A program made the translations under genes and the position numbers. From contig JALOPT010000008.1 in the NCBI GenBank assembly GCA_025453715.1, positions 1 to 18,869 on the forward strand: a stretch of DNA of 18,869 nt, given 5' to 3'. Under the pieces are notes generated by a model. It made no database searches. It had not been told where the DNA came from and saw nothing but the letters and a program-made list of their open reading frames with translations. This DNA is from Methanoregulaceae archaeon (GTDB lineage: Archaea; Halobacteriota; Methanomicrobia; Methanomicrobiales; Methanospirillaceae). This document shows, in pieces, positions 1-7,950 of the stretch; position 1 is the stretch's first letter; each line of letters starts with the position of its first letter.

Positions 1-285
1 AATGTCCAGGACGAAGTAGCCCACCGGGGCGAAGTCATAAAGGTCGAGATATTTATCGCGAAGTTCTTCAGCTGCATTACGGGTCCGGATTAACTCTTCA
101 TTCTGTATCTCGAGCTCCACCTGGTGTACCTGCAGCTCATGGAACTGCGCTTTTTGTCCCTCAGGTGTGAGCAGAGTTTCCTGGACACTTTTCCTTCTCC
201 CCAGGGTTTCTTCCGCCCGGGCACGCAGGTCTTCTGCAGGATACCCGTTTTGTTTTTTACCAGGTTTCACCGGCGCTTTCTTCAT
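1..285 (-). CDS. PAS-domain signalling protein, N-terminal part (runs off the left edge)
   Basis: An open frame of 95 codons starts at the ATG at 285 and is still open at base 1, so only the N-terminus is present. It opens with a basic Lys-rich stretch, then a charged helix containing HELQVHQVELEIQNEEL, then LYDFAPVGYFVLD. In archaeal and bacterial PAS sensor proteins that helix usually precedes the first PAS domain, and DFAPVGYFVLD is the start of the PAS fold. The rest probably carries more PAS domains and perhaps a histidine kinase, but that part is outside the window. The gene lies only 21 bases after the stop of the CheB/CheR gene on the same strand, so the two are probably cotranscribed and may act in one signalling pathway. 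A weak AGGT-type ribosome site precedes the start. Confidence 0.8.
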   Translation of the reverse strand, partial: MKKAPVKPGKKQNGYPAEDLRARAEETLGRRKSVQETLLTPEGQKAQFHELQVHQVELEIQNEELIRTRNAAEELRDKYLDLYDFAPVGYFVLDI

Positions 286-306
286 TTCATCAAACCTAAT
301 ATACCA

Positions 307-3300
307 CTATAGCGGGAGTTCTGTTATGGTGAGAAGGATTAAGGGGGGGCGTGAGCCTTCGGATTCGACCTGCCTTGCATTGAGCACCATTTTCTGCCTC
401 CCTGTACCGGGTACATCCATCTCAACGATATTATCTTCAAAAATCCTGTTTTCCCCGATTACCGTGTCAAGTAATTCCCTAAGTTCGGGAGTGTCCAGTT
501 GCCCGCTGTTGATCAGGGACAGATTTTTACCTATAACCTCATCCTTCTCATGCCGGAATTTATTGAGGAACGAACGGTTTGCAGACAGTACAGTCATGGT
601 GTTGTCAAGGACGACAAGGGGGTCCCTGACCGTCGTAATTACTGCCTCGGCAAAGCTGAGTGCATCTGACATTTTCTGTTCCAGCTGCCGGTAATTCGTG
701 ATATCGGCTAACGTAATGACAATGCCCTCTATCCGGTTCTCCAGCGTCCTGTAAGGCATTATCCTTACAATAAAGGACTTCCCTCCCGATGCAGGGACGA
801 CTTTTTCTGAAAATACCAGTGTCCGAAGCACTTCCCGCAAATCATGGCCCATGTCCGGGTACACCAGGTCAGACGTAATATCGGTCACGGGTCGCCCGAT
901 ATCCCCGGGGATCATCTTGAATATTTTACTCGCCTGGGCGGTGAACCGCCTGATATTGAGATGTTCGTCCAGGAATACCGTGGCAATATTCGTACTGTTG
1001 AGCAGGTTTGCGAGGTCGTTGTTCACACCGGAAAGCGCATCGACCCTGCCCTGTAACTCGGCGTTGACGGTCTGGAGCTCCTCGTTCAGGGATTGTAATT
1101 CTTCTTTTGATGTGGTAAGCTCCTCGTTTGTTGACTGCAGCTCCTCGTTTGTCGACTGCAGCTCTTCATTGGTCGACTTAAGTTCTTCCTGCGAGGTCTG
1201 CATCTCCTCCTGTGTGGTCTGAAGGTCCTCGTTCACCTCTCTCAGTTGCTCTTCAAGCTGGGCAATTCGGGCATTACGGAGTTTTACCGGCGTGGTTTTC
1301 TCTTTACCGGTAATCCCGGCATGTTCATGGGGGGGGGCCACATCCAGAAAAGCAACCATCAGCATTCCACGAAGCATATCAGGCTGATCAACCGGCTGAA
1401 CGGTGATATCAACGTACTGGACCCCGCCATTGGTCCCGACATGAAGATTTTTAACGGTGACAGGACTTTTATCACGGACTGCTTTATTAATAGCGCTTGT
1501 CAGCTCGTGCCGGATACCGTCCCGTGCCATAACAAAGATGTTCCAGTTCGCTTTTCCTGCAGCCGGTTCTAAATATTTCCCCGTTTTTCCATTGATATAG
1601 AAGATATCCCCCTGGTCACTGACCAGGACTGCTGCAGGGGAGAGCTGCCGGAGAACTACCTGGTCTGCAAGGGACTGGAGGTTGGTTACGGGTTTTGGGA
1701 CTTTTATTTCACCTGTATGTTCCGGAAGTGAGGGAAAGAACGTTGTTGGAAACTCGACAGGTACATTACCGGGAACGGGCTGGACCCGCTGGAAAATCCT
1801 GGAGTCGTGGTCAAGCACATGGAACAGCGTTGTAAAGCCCCCGATAGATTCAGACGTGCCCAGGAGCAGTATCCCCCCGTTATTCAGGGAATAGTGGAAT
1901 AAAGGAAGAAGCTTTTTCTGAATTTCAGGCTCGAGGTAGATAAGCAGGTTCCGGCAGCTGATGAGGTCAAGCTTGGTAAACGGCGGGTCCATGATCAGGT
2001 TCTGTGGTGCAAAAATCACCATCTCGCGGATCTCCTTGCTGACCCGGTAACCCGGTTCCTCCCGGGTAAAAAAACGCTCCAGGCGGTCTTGTGAGACATC
2101 GCTGGCGATATTATCAGGGTAAAATCCCTTCCGGGCACGGTCTATGGCATCCCGGTCCAGGTCTGTTGCATATATCTGGAGCGTCAGGCGTTTCCGTGGG
2201 GTAAGGTTGTCCATTGCTTCCCTGAATACCATTGCCAGGGTATAGGCCTCCTCACCGGTTGAGCAGCCGGTTACCCATGCCCGTAATGTCCTTCCATCCA
2301 GAGAATCAAGAAGCAGCCGGGGCAGGACATCCGCCTTTAACCGTTCCCATACAACAGGGTCACGGAAGAAGGTGGTAACACCAATGAGTAGTTCCTTGAA
2401 AAGCAGGTCGATCTCCCGTGGGTTTTCCTGAAGAAACCGCACATACCCTGCGATCCGGTTGATCATATGAATGGCCATGCGCCGCTCGATCCTCCGGTAC
2501 AGGGTGCTTTTTTTGTACAGCGAAAAATCGTGGCCGGTATGAGCCCTGATCAGGATGATAATTTTGTCCAGTGAACTCTTAAGAGTGCTGTCCACACTGG
2601 TCCCTCCAGGTTTAACATCGTGAATACGCGAAAGGTACTGACCGATCTTTTCGGGCAGTTCTGTCGCCGGGGCAATGATATCAGCAAGTCCTGCATCGAT
2701 CGCACTCCGGGGCATTCCGTCAAACTTTGCTGATTCGGGGTTCTGCACAACTACGAGGCCTGCTTTTTCCTTGATCGCCCGGAGCCCCAGTGTCCCGTCT
2801 GATCCCATACCGGAAAGGATGACACCAACGCTTTTTCCCTGCAGGTCTTCGGCCAGTGAGCGGAAGAAAAAATCAATCGGCAGTCGCATCCCACGAGGTT
2901 TCGCGGGCTCCAGCAGGTAAAGGTTCCCGTGGAGAAGAGAGAGGTCCCTGTTTGGCGGGATCACGTATACGCAGTCTGGCCGGACTTCCATGTTGTCTGA
3001 AACCTGTTGTACCGGCATCCGGGTGATGCGCTGCAGGAGCTCAGGCATGAAACCCTTGTAATCCGGGTCGAGATGCTGGACAATGATAAATGCCATACCA
3101 CTGCCATCAGGTACCGCATGAAGGAATTGCTCAAGGGCCTCGAGGCCGCCGGCTGATGCACCGATCCCGATTATCGGGAACCATGTATCTGGGGTGGGGG
3201 GCGTTTCTCCTCCTTCCAACCGGGTCCCGGTCAACTGGGATCCAGGAGATCCACCCGTTTTTTTCGTCCCTTGTGATTTTTTCAATTCCGAAACACCACC

Positions 3301-3327
3301 CCTTTCCGGGTCTGCAACGTTATTCAT
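307..3327 (-). CDS. CheB/CheR fusion protein with PAS domains and long coiled coil, no kinase domain
   Basis: A fusion of chemotaxis-type methylesterase and methyltransferase with sensory domains, 1006 residues from the ATG at 3327. An in-frame TTG at 3348 would add 7 residues, but neither start has a strong ribosome site. Domains in order: CheB methylesterase at about 50-238, with GIGASAGG (Ser58), VQHL (His85) and GMGSDG (Asp177) as the catalytic triad; CheR all-alpha domain at about 253-315; CheR SAM-binding domain at about 320-515, with GCSTGEEAYT and NLLIYLE; a PAS-like domain at about 555-655; a heptad coiled coil of NEELQST-type repeats at about 690-765; then two more PAS domains to the end. 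There is no histidine kinase or receiver domain. The family is known, with the esterase and methyltransferase pair possibly modifying receptors. The input signal and target are unknown. It is followed closely by another PAS gene. Confidence 0.93.
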   Translation of the reverse strand: MNNVADPERGGVSELKKSQGTKKTGGSPGSQLTGTRLEGGETPPTPDTWFPIIGIGASAGGLEALEQFLHAVPDGSGMAFIIVQHLDPDYKGFMPELLQRITRMPVQQVSDNMEVRPDCVYVIPPNRDLSLLHGNLYLLEPAKPRGMRLPIDFFFRSLAEDLQGKSVGVILSGMGSDGTLGLRAIKEKAGLVVVQNPESAKFDGMPRSAIDAGLADIIAPATELPEKIGQYLSRIHDVKPGGTSVDSTLKSSLDKIIILIRAHTGHDFSLYKKSTLYRRIERRMAIHMINRIAGYVRFLQENPREIDLLFKELLIGVTTFFRDPVVWERLKADVLPRLLLDSLDGRTLRAWVTGCSTGEEAYTLAMVFREAMDNLTPRKRLTLQIYATDLDRDAIDRARKGFYPDNIASDVSQDRLERFFTREEPGYRVSKEIREMVIFAPQNLIMDPPFTKLDLISCRNLLIYLEPEIQKKLLPLFHYSLNNGGILLLGTSESIGGFTTLFHVLDHDSRIFQRVQPVPGNVPVEFPTTFFPSLPEHTGEIKVPKPVTNLQSLADQVVLRQLSPAAVLVSDQGDIFYINGKTGKYLEPAAGKANWNIFVMARDGIRHELTSAINKAVRDKSPVTVKNLHVGTNGGVQYVDITVQPVDQPDMLRGMLMVAFLDVAPPHEHAGITGKEKTTPVKLRNARIAQLEEQLREVNEDLQTTQEEMQTSQEELKSTNEELQSTNEELQSTNEELTTSKEELQSLNEELQTVNAELQGRVDALSGVNNDLANLLNSTNIATVFLDEHLNIRRFTAQASKIFKMIPGDIGRPVTDITSDLVYPDMGHDLREVLRTLVFSEKVVPASGGKSFIVRIMPYRTLENRIEGIVITLADITNYRQLEQKMSDALSFAEAVITTVRDPLVVLDNTMTVLSANRSFLNKFRHEKDEVIGKNLSLINSGQLDTPELRELLDTVIGENRIFEDNIVEMDVPGTGRQKMVLNARQVESEGSRPPLILLTITELPL
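1119..1181 (-). repeat. Three tandem 21-base repeats inside the CheB/CheR gene
   Basis: Three near-identical 21-base units run from 1119 to 1181. Each encodes one seven-residue turn of the coiled coil (STNEELQ-type heptad). The repeat keeps the reading frame, so unit gain or loss would lengthen or shorten the coiled coil without breaking the gene. Confidence 0.8.
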
Positions 3328-3397
3328 CGACGTGATCCCGGGTTCCAAATGGCTAAAGGGTAAATTGTCACGTCTCCAGATAAATCTACCCGGGACC

Positions 3398-3412
3398 GGA
3401 TCTGGCAGATCC
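3398..3412. promoter_or_regulatory. 15-base perfect palindrome in the CheB/CheR leader region
   Basis: GGATCTGGCAGATCC is a perfect seven-base inverted repeat around one central base. It lies between two TATA-like elements on the minus strand (about 3435-3443 and 3376-3387), upstream of the CheB/CheR start and downstream of the transporter stop. The position suits a repressor or activator site for the CheB/CheR gene. It could also be a terminator hairpin for the transporter gene, although no T-run follows it directly. Confidence 0.4.
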
Positions 3413-3478
3413 CGTGTTTCAGCAGGATCCCACGTTATTTATCACCGTTTTTTCAGGGGGACCAATCCAAAGCCCAAA

Positions 3479-4909
3479 TCAGGCATCTCTCTGGACAACT
3501 CTGGCACGTAAGAGTGAGACACCTGCTGCAAAAAGGGTAAGCAGGGCAGAAATAACCATGATGAGAGAGAATGCCGAAGATAGAATTTCCGGCCCGGCCA
3601 GGAGCACCGGCCCGGAATATCCCGCATGGCTGGTACTGACAGATAACAGGATACTTGCAAAGGACACCCCCAGCGCCATCCCAAGGTTCCTGACCGTCGC
3701 ACTGACGCTTGATGCAATCCCTATTTTTTCGACCGGCAGGGAGCTCATGATCTCGGTATTATTGGGGCTCTGGAAAAGGACCATTCCGATTGTCATGGGA
3801 ATGAATGCCAGGACAATCAGGAGCAGGTCCATTTTCGTGGAAAGGACCGCCAGGAGGAGAAGGGAACCCGTCGTAATTGCCATGCCCACGACCGCATAAT
3901 ACGGGGAATAATGGTTATCATAGAGCCATCCTGCTACCGGGGAACCCACAACCATGATCACGGGGATTATGAGGAACACGAGACCTACCTGCGAGGGGGG
4001 AAGATACAGTACCCCCTCAAAATAAAACGGGCCGAGGATGTTGACCATAAAGAGGGCTATGAAATATAACGCGGTGGCGAGGACGGGAAGATAAAAAGCA
4101 GGCACCCGGAAAATTGAGAGGTCCAGGAGCGGATTTGACACTCTCTGTTCGTTGAAAAGGAAAATTGCGAACGACGCAAGGAATATACAGGTAAACGCCG
4201 CCACAGGCGCTGTAATCGCGAGGTCCGTTGCAAGGGACGACAGGGCCAGCATCAGCGATACCATGAAGAGGACCATTGTGAACGCCCCGGTCCAGTCCAT
4301 TCGGATCTCTTTTTTGACTGAACCACCCGAGCCGAAAAATTTCATTGCAACAGGGATCAGCACCGCACCGATGGGGACGTTTATCAGGAATATGTACTGC
4401 CACCCCAGGGTATCTACAAGAAATCCCCCTAATACAGGTCCCGCGATGCTGCCGATAGCGACCGTAGCACCGACATACCCCATCGATTTTCCCTGTTCAC
4501 CCCGCGGGTACAGCTGGTAGATAATCGCGCTCGAGATGGAGAAGAGCATAGCAGCACCGGTTGCCTGGACAACCCGGAACAGGATCAGGACAGGCAGATC
4601 GGGTGATAGTCCACACGCGAGTGATCCGAGTGTGAAGACAACAAACCCGAGGATAAACATCCGCCCCCGCCCGAAATACTCTGAAACCCTGCCAAATATG
4701 AGGAGGAGGCTCGTCAGCGTTACGAGGTACGCCGTCACAACCCATTGGGAGTAGGTTACATCCACGCCGAAATAGGAGGTAATGGTGGGAAGCGCAATGT
4801 TTACCACGTTACCATCGAGCACTGCCATAAATATTGCAGCAAAAACGATAAATGCCATTAAACGGGGCTTTTTTGTTTCCGTTGAAACAGGGCTGGCAGG
4901 GAGAGACAT
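3479..4909 (-). CDS. DHA2-type (14-TM) major facilitator multidrug efflux transporter
   Basis: A 476-residue inner-membrane protein of the EmrB/QacA (DHA2) group of the major facilitator superfamily, which export drugs or other amphipathic compounds in exchange for protons. TM1 contains LDGNVVNIALPTI, the family signature. The loop after TM2 carries GRVSEYFGRGRMF, which is motif A. TM5 has the Gly/Pro-rich antiporter motif (IGSIAGPVLGGFLVD), and about 14 hydrophobic segments fit the family length. The substrate cannot be told from sequence. No membrane-fusion partner or TetR-type regulator is next to it, so it looks like a stand-alone exporter. A TATA-like ACTATAAACC at about 4939-4946 (minus strand) implies a very short leader. 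Confidence 0.92.
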   Translation of the reverse strand: MSLPASPVSTETKKPRLMAFIVFAAIFMAVLDGNVVNIALPTITSYFGVDVTYSQWVVTAYLVTLTSLLLIFGRVSEYFGRGRMFILGFVVFTLGSLACGLSPDLPVLILFRVVQATGAAMLFSISSAIIYQLYPRGEQGKSMGYVGATVAIGSIAGPVLGGFLVDTLGWQYIFLINVPIGAVLIPVAMKFFGSGGSVKKEIRMDWTGAFTMVLFMVSLMLALSSLATDLAITAPVAAFTCIFLASFAIFLFNEQRVSNPLLDLSIFRVPAFYLPVLATALYFIALFMVNILGPFYFEGVLYLPPSQVGLVFLIIPVIMVVGSPVAGWLYDNHYSPYYAVVGMAITTGSLLLLAVLSTKMDLLLIVLAFIPMTIGMVLFQSPNNTEIMSSLPVEKIGIASSVSATVRNLGMALGVSFASILLSVSTSHAGYSGPVLLAGPEILSSAFSLIMVISALLTLFAAGVSLLRARVVQRDA

Positions 4910-5038
4910 TCGACCTTATAACTTCTCGTCCGTCCGGGTTTATAGTTTCAGGACTCCCTTTTGGTTCCGGAAAAAAAAACTAACAGCAACCCCTGATGGC
5001 CATTCTCACGGAATTTCAATGAAAACCGCATTAAAGGC

Positions 5039-5086
5039 AAAAATAGGGTACCCGGCCCCGGGGGTATGGAGATGGGGGCCCCGGGT
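5039..5086 (-). terminator. GC-rich hairpin and T-run after the flavoprotein gene
   Basis: Directly after the flavoprotein stop, the minus-strand transcript can pair ACCC with GGGT and GGCCCC with GGGGCC, with a two-base bulge, and a run of five U follows. This looks like a transcription terminator. Archaea usually rely on the U-tract itself, so the hairpin role is inferred. Confidence 0.45.
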
Positions 5087-5755
5087 TTATCTGAGTTTTC
5101 CGGTCTCTTTCCAGAACTCGTATTCGTGAATCCATAGATCCTTGTTCATAAGAACGAGGTTTTTCATATATTCAGCCCGCTCCCTGTGAAGTTTTTCCTG
5201 CTCAGGATATTCTTCGGCATTGATGATCGCATCTGCGAGAACTGTACCCAGTTGATAGGCATCTTTCTCCCGGTTGGTTATCGCTGCCGGGTTGCCAAGA
5301 ATATTGACCCCGACCAGGCCGACAGTCGTTGCTCCCATCTGCTGGAGTGCCCGGTTCAGGTAAGCGGCCACCTCTTCTGCACCGGACCCGCCTGCAGTCG
5401 AGACCGAACAGCCGTATTTTCCGGAAAGCATCTGGCAGTGGATCACATCAGCCATCCTGTCGAGTACAACCTTGGTCTGGGCAGTCACATTGTTGATATA
5501 GTTCGGGGAGCCAAGAACCAGCCCGTCGGCAACAAGGATCTCTTCGAGCAGTTCCGGGTAATCATCATCACTAATGCATTCCCCTTTTGCATAGCAGACC
5601 CCGCAACCTATACAGAAATTAATCTCAAGGTCGCAGAGGTCAAAGTATTCTATATCTGCACCTGAGTCCCTGGCACCCTCGAGGACTTTCATCACAAGCC
5701 GGAGGGTCTGACTGTTTTTACCATGTGGGCTTCCATTAAGACCGATAATCCTCAT
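5087..5755 (-). CDS. Iron-sulfur flavoprotein (Isf family, NADPH-dependent FMN reductase-like)
   Basis: A 222-residue flavodoxin-fold protein. The N-terminus MRIIGLNGSPHGKNSQT is the FMN phosphate-binding loop. Residues around 48-60 hold the compact motif CIGCGVCYAKGEC (C-x2-C-x2-C-x5-C), which in the methanogen Isf family binds a [4Fe-4S] cluster. LGSPNYINNVTAQTKVVLDRM is the second flavin-contact region. Isf proteins move electrons between ferredoxin and FMN and are linked to oxygen or peroxide defence in methanogens. The electron partner here is unknown. The start has a good ribosome site (AGGAAGGACG) and a TATA-like ACTTATTAATG at about 5800, so it likely has its own promoter. Confidence 0.92.
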   Translation of the reverse strand: MRIIGLNGSPHGKNSQTLRLVMKVLEGARDSGADIEYFDLCDLEINFCIGCGVCYAKGECISDDDYPELLEEILVADGLVLGSPNYINNVTAQTKVVLDRMADVIHCQMLSGKYGCSVSTAGGSGAEEVAAYLNRALQQMGATTVGLVGVNILGNPAAITNREKDAYQLGTVLADAIINAEEYPEQEKLHRERAEYMKNLVLMNKDLWIHEYEFWKETGKLR

Positions 5756-5873
5756 ATTCGTCCTTCCTATCTGTTACGTTAATCCGGTTTACTGCAGCCC
5801 ATTAATAAGTTCTGGTTGAGATGTCCGGTTGAAATGTTAACAGGAGGGTAATCCGGGCCGTGTTTCAGGAGGC

Positions 5874-6365
5874 TCACACCGCTTCCAGCATTACTGCCCA
5901 CGCGCGTAGTTTTTCAGAAAAGGGTGTCCGGGCATTGGCCGGGCTCGTCGATGGCAGGATATGAAGGCTCACCCGGGAAGGCCATTTCAGCCGGAATTGT
6001 TCCAGGTACCTGCCTGCGGTAGTTCCATTGGCAATAACCATCCTTACTGTCGGGTGATCATTGAGGAACAGCGGGATATCGTTTGGAGTGGCGTTCCTGA
6101 TGGCATGGTCCATCGCACCCTGCCGCTCACAGGAGAAAATCACGTCCCATATCCCGATATTGTTGTTTTTCAGACCCGCCAGCTTTTCCCTATAGGTGGA
6201 CGCTTCAGGAATACCGAGGTGAAACTCCATGATTTTCCAGAACTGGTTCCTCGGGTTTGCATAATACGCTCCCGCTTCAAGTGAAAGGGTACTTGGAAAA
6301 CTGCCAAGGATCAGTACATGAGGGTCCCCCCCGGGCTCAAACGGCAATCCTTTTAAAAGCGACAT
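5874..6365 (-). CDS. Deoxyinosine/uracil DNA glycosylase (HDG, family 6 of the UDG superfamily)
   Basis: A DNA-repair glycosylase that removes hypoxanthine, formed by adenine deamination. Motif 1 LILGSFPSTLSLEAGAYY is followed by ANPRNQFW, with the Asn that replaces the catalytic Asp of ordinary UDGs. Near the end is LPSTSPANA, which matches the second active-site motif. Three in-frame ATGs are possible: 6419, 6401 and 6365. I chose 6365 (163 residues) because the family normally starts just before LPFEPGG and the active-site Asn then falls near residue 40, as I recall for the characterised archaeal enzyme. GGGGATC precedes this ATG. The 6401 start has a GGGAG site. A strong TATA (TATAATTATA, 6432-6443) makes 6419 too early to be used. 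Confidence 0.88.
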   Translation of the reverse strand: MSLLKGLPFEPGGDPHVLILGSFPSTLSLEAGAYYANPRNQFWKIMEFHLGIPEASTYREKLAGLKNNNIGIWDVIFSCERQGAMDHAIRNATPNDIPLFLNDHPTVRMVIANGTTAGRYLEQFRLKWPSRVSLHILPSTSPANARTPFSEKLRAWAVMLEAV

Positions 6366-6431
6366 GGTAGATCCCCATACCCGGAAAGCCTTTTTTCTCA
6401 TAAATGCGCTCTCCCTCATATTTTTTCCCTG

Positions 6432-6443
6432 ATATAATTATAA
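6432..6443 (-). promoter_or_regulatory. TATA box of the DNA glycosylase gene
   Basis: On the minus strand AAAGGAG, a purine-rich BRE-like stretch, is followed by TTATAATTATATC. Transcription would start near 6410, which rules out the ATG at 6419 and leaves 6401 or 6365 as the start codon. Confidence 0.6.
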
Positions 6444-6557
6444 CTCCTTTTCCGGGTGCAGTCTGGAAGTTGATTGCCCGGTCAATGGGCGGGAACATGG
6501 CCCGGATAAAAAGGTATTAATAATGCAATATACCACTGCTCATAACCGGAGGACCGG

Positions 6558-7025
6558 ATGTCATCTACCCAGGCCGGAGCTATGGATAATAAAGTACCGA
6601 TATTTGTTGAGAAAACAGGACGTGTAGAGCTCCTTGACCGGATGGAGAAGACTGATGATGAATGGCGTGCGGTCCTTACCAAAGATCAGTTTGAGGTCGC
6701 ACGTAAAGCCGGGACTGAACCCCCGTTTTCTAACAAGTACTACGACTTCCATGAAAAGGGGACCTACCATTGTATCTGTTGCGGTACTGACCTCTTCTCT
6801 TCGGACGCGAAATTCCGTTCAGGCTCCGGTTGGCCAAGCTTCTATGCACCTATATCTGACCTGAACGTGAAGACCACCATTGATAAGTCAGGGGGTATGG
6901 TACGGACAGAGGTCCTCTGTACACGTTGCGGGGCCCATCTCGGGCACGTCTTTGATGACGGCCCGCCACCGACGCACAAGCGTTATTGTATGAATTCCGC
7001 GTCCCTGCGATTTGTTAAGCGATAG
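6558..7025 (+). CDS. msrB: Peptide-methionine (R)-S-oxide reductase MsrB
   Basis: A 155-residue cytoplasmic enzyme that reduces methionine-R-sulfoxide in proteins back to methionine. Visible family motifs are YHCICCGTDLF, KFRSGSGWPSFY, CTRCGAHLGHVFDDGP and RYCMNSASLRF. The Cys in RYCMN is the catalytic residue. The CxxC pairs in CICC and CTRC form the structural zinc site. The start at 6558 is backed by a strong ribosome site (GGAGGACCGG). Family homology begins near residue 28, so the later in-frame ATG at residue 9 cannot be excluded. The gene is divergent from the DNA glycosylase and shares a 190-base promoter region with it, which may link two damage-repair functions. Confidence 0.96.
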   Translation: MSSTQAGAMDNKVPIFVEKTGRVELLDRMEKTDDEWRAVLTKDQFEVARKAGTEPPFSNKYYDFHEKGTYHCICCGTDLFSSDAKFRSGSGWPSFYAPISDLNVKTTIDKSGGMVRTEVLCTRCGAHLGHVFDDGPPPTHKRYCMNSASLRFVKR

Positions 7026-7079
7026 CTGAACTTATGCAGGGGAGGTAACTTTTCTCGAGGGAATTCGGGTTACGTGAAA

Positions 7080-7733
7080 TCAGTAACTCCAGTTTTCCCC
7101 CCATATTTTATGACCATACAGGTGGATAACAAGGAATACCAGGGGCGCGAACAGGTATACGAGAGTGCTCCACGGGATTCCTGCAAGAGCAATAAGAATC
7201 CCGGCGGCGGACAGGACAGGTATTACGGCAGCCCGTTGTTTGCCTGCCCTGACAGCCCGATCACTCATTGTAGGGTCGATCAGGTGGCGGTTGGTTGTTG
7301 CATACCACCATATCAGGTAAAAGAGAACCCCGGTTATCAGCAGGTTCAGTTCAAAAATGAACGCACAGGCCGTATTGGCAGGGAAATCTCCCACCAGGTC
7401 TGTTGAAAACGGGATAAGCGCTACAAAAAGGAGTGATATGATTGTCATCCAGAGGAGGTTATGGTCTGCATAATGGATCTTGTGAAACTGCATATGATGA
7501 ATAACCCATAGCATTGCAATCAGAAGGAATGCAATCACGTAATGGATAAAATCGGGAAGCAACTCATAGAGTGTTGACATGAGAAGAACCTGGGTAAAAT
7601 CACTCGTGTTTCGTGGCAGCTCTATCCCAATAACCAGGAGCGTCATCGAAAAGGCGAATATGCAGTCACTCAGGGATTCAATCCTGTTCTTTCCAAACCC
7701 GATTTGCTTTACCGTCTCGCTCTCAGATTTTAT
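7080..7733 (-). CDS. TMEM175 (DUF1211) family potassium channel subunit, probable AUA start
   Basis: A six-TM membrane protein of the TMEM175/DUF1211 family, whose archaeal and bacterial members form potassium-permeable channels. The first ATG (7646) lies in the middle of TM1, after the family signature. Reading upstream in the same frame gives GKNRIESLSDCIFAFSMTLL, which contains the conserved R..xxSD...F motif, so translation must begin earlier. The frame is open back to TAA at 7734-7736. The only well-placed start is ATA at 7731-7733, three bases after GGAGTGATC (7737-7745), a near-perfect match to the archaeal anti-Shine-Dalgarno. No ATG, GTG or TTG lies between. The product would be 217 residues starting with a KSESETVKQIGF stretch. 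A G-to-A sequencing error or an inactivated start is the alternative. Confidence 0.85.
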   Translation of the reverse strand: MKSESETVKQIGFGKNRIESLSDCIFAFSMTLLVIGIELPRNTSDFTQVLLMSTLYELLPDFIHYVIAFLLIAMLWVIHHMQFHKIHYADHNLLWMTIISLLFVALIPFSTDLVGDFPANTACAFIFELNLLITGVLFYLIWWYATTNRHLIDPTMSDRAVRAGKQRAAVIPVLSAAGILIALAGIPWSTLVYLFAPLVFLVIHLYGHKIWGENWSY

Positions 7734-7736
7734 TTA

Positions 7737-7745
7737 GATCACTCC
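7737..7745 (-). promoter_or_regulatory. Shine-Dalgarno site that fixes the TMEM175 start
   Basis: GGAGTGATC on the minus strand is complementary to the archaeal 16S 3' end. It sits just before ATA at 7731-7733. A TATA-like TTTTTAAATGG at about 7761-7771 would start transcription near 7740, so the site would lie at the very 5' end of the mRNA. Confidence 0.6.
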
Positions 7746-7847
7746 ATGGTCAGAATTTTTCCATTTAAAAAGATCTGATGTTTTTTTATTCTGTAAACCC
7801 TGCTAACGTAATCCACCAGGTACCATAACCCTCTGGTTCCAGGTGTG

Positions 7848-7878
7848 ATCTATACCATGAATTGTACCGTGTATAGAT
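7848..7878. promoter_or_regulatory. 31-base inverted repeat in the TMEM175 / Cys-rich protein divergent promoter
   Basis: ATCTATAC at 7848-7855 and GTATAGAT at 7871-7878 form a perfect eight-base inverted repeat with a 15-base spacer. The right arm touches the AT-rich stretch GATATTTAACA, the likely TATA box of the small cysteine-rich gene. A dimeric regulator bound here could control that gene and perhaps the divergent channel gene. The regulator is not identifiable. Confidence 0.5.
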
Positions 7879-7950
7879 ATTTAACACGTACTTGATACCC
7901 GAATAAGGAGAGAAGAAATACTGATGCGTTCCCTCAAGGAGGATCAACTC

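Noticed and set aside
1119..1181. CRISPR-like short repeats
   Set aside because: The repeats are contiguous without spacers and encode coiled-coil heptads in frame.
3414..3899. Plus-strand frame of 161 codons opposite the efflux transporter
   Set aside because: Antisense to clear DHA2 transporter coding sequence; Arg/Ser/Thr-rich with no motif.
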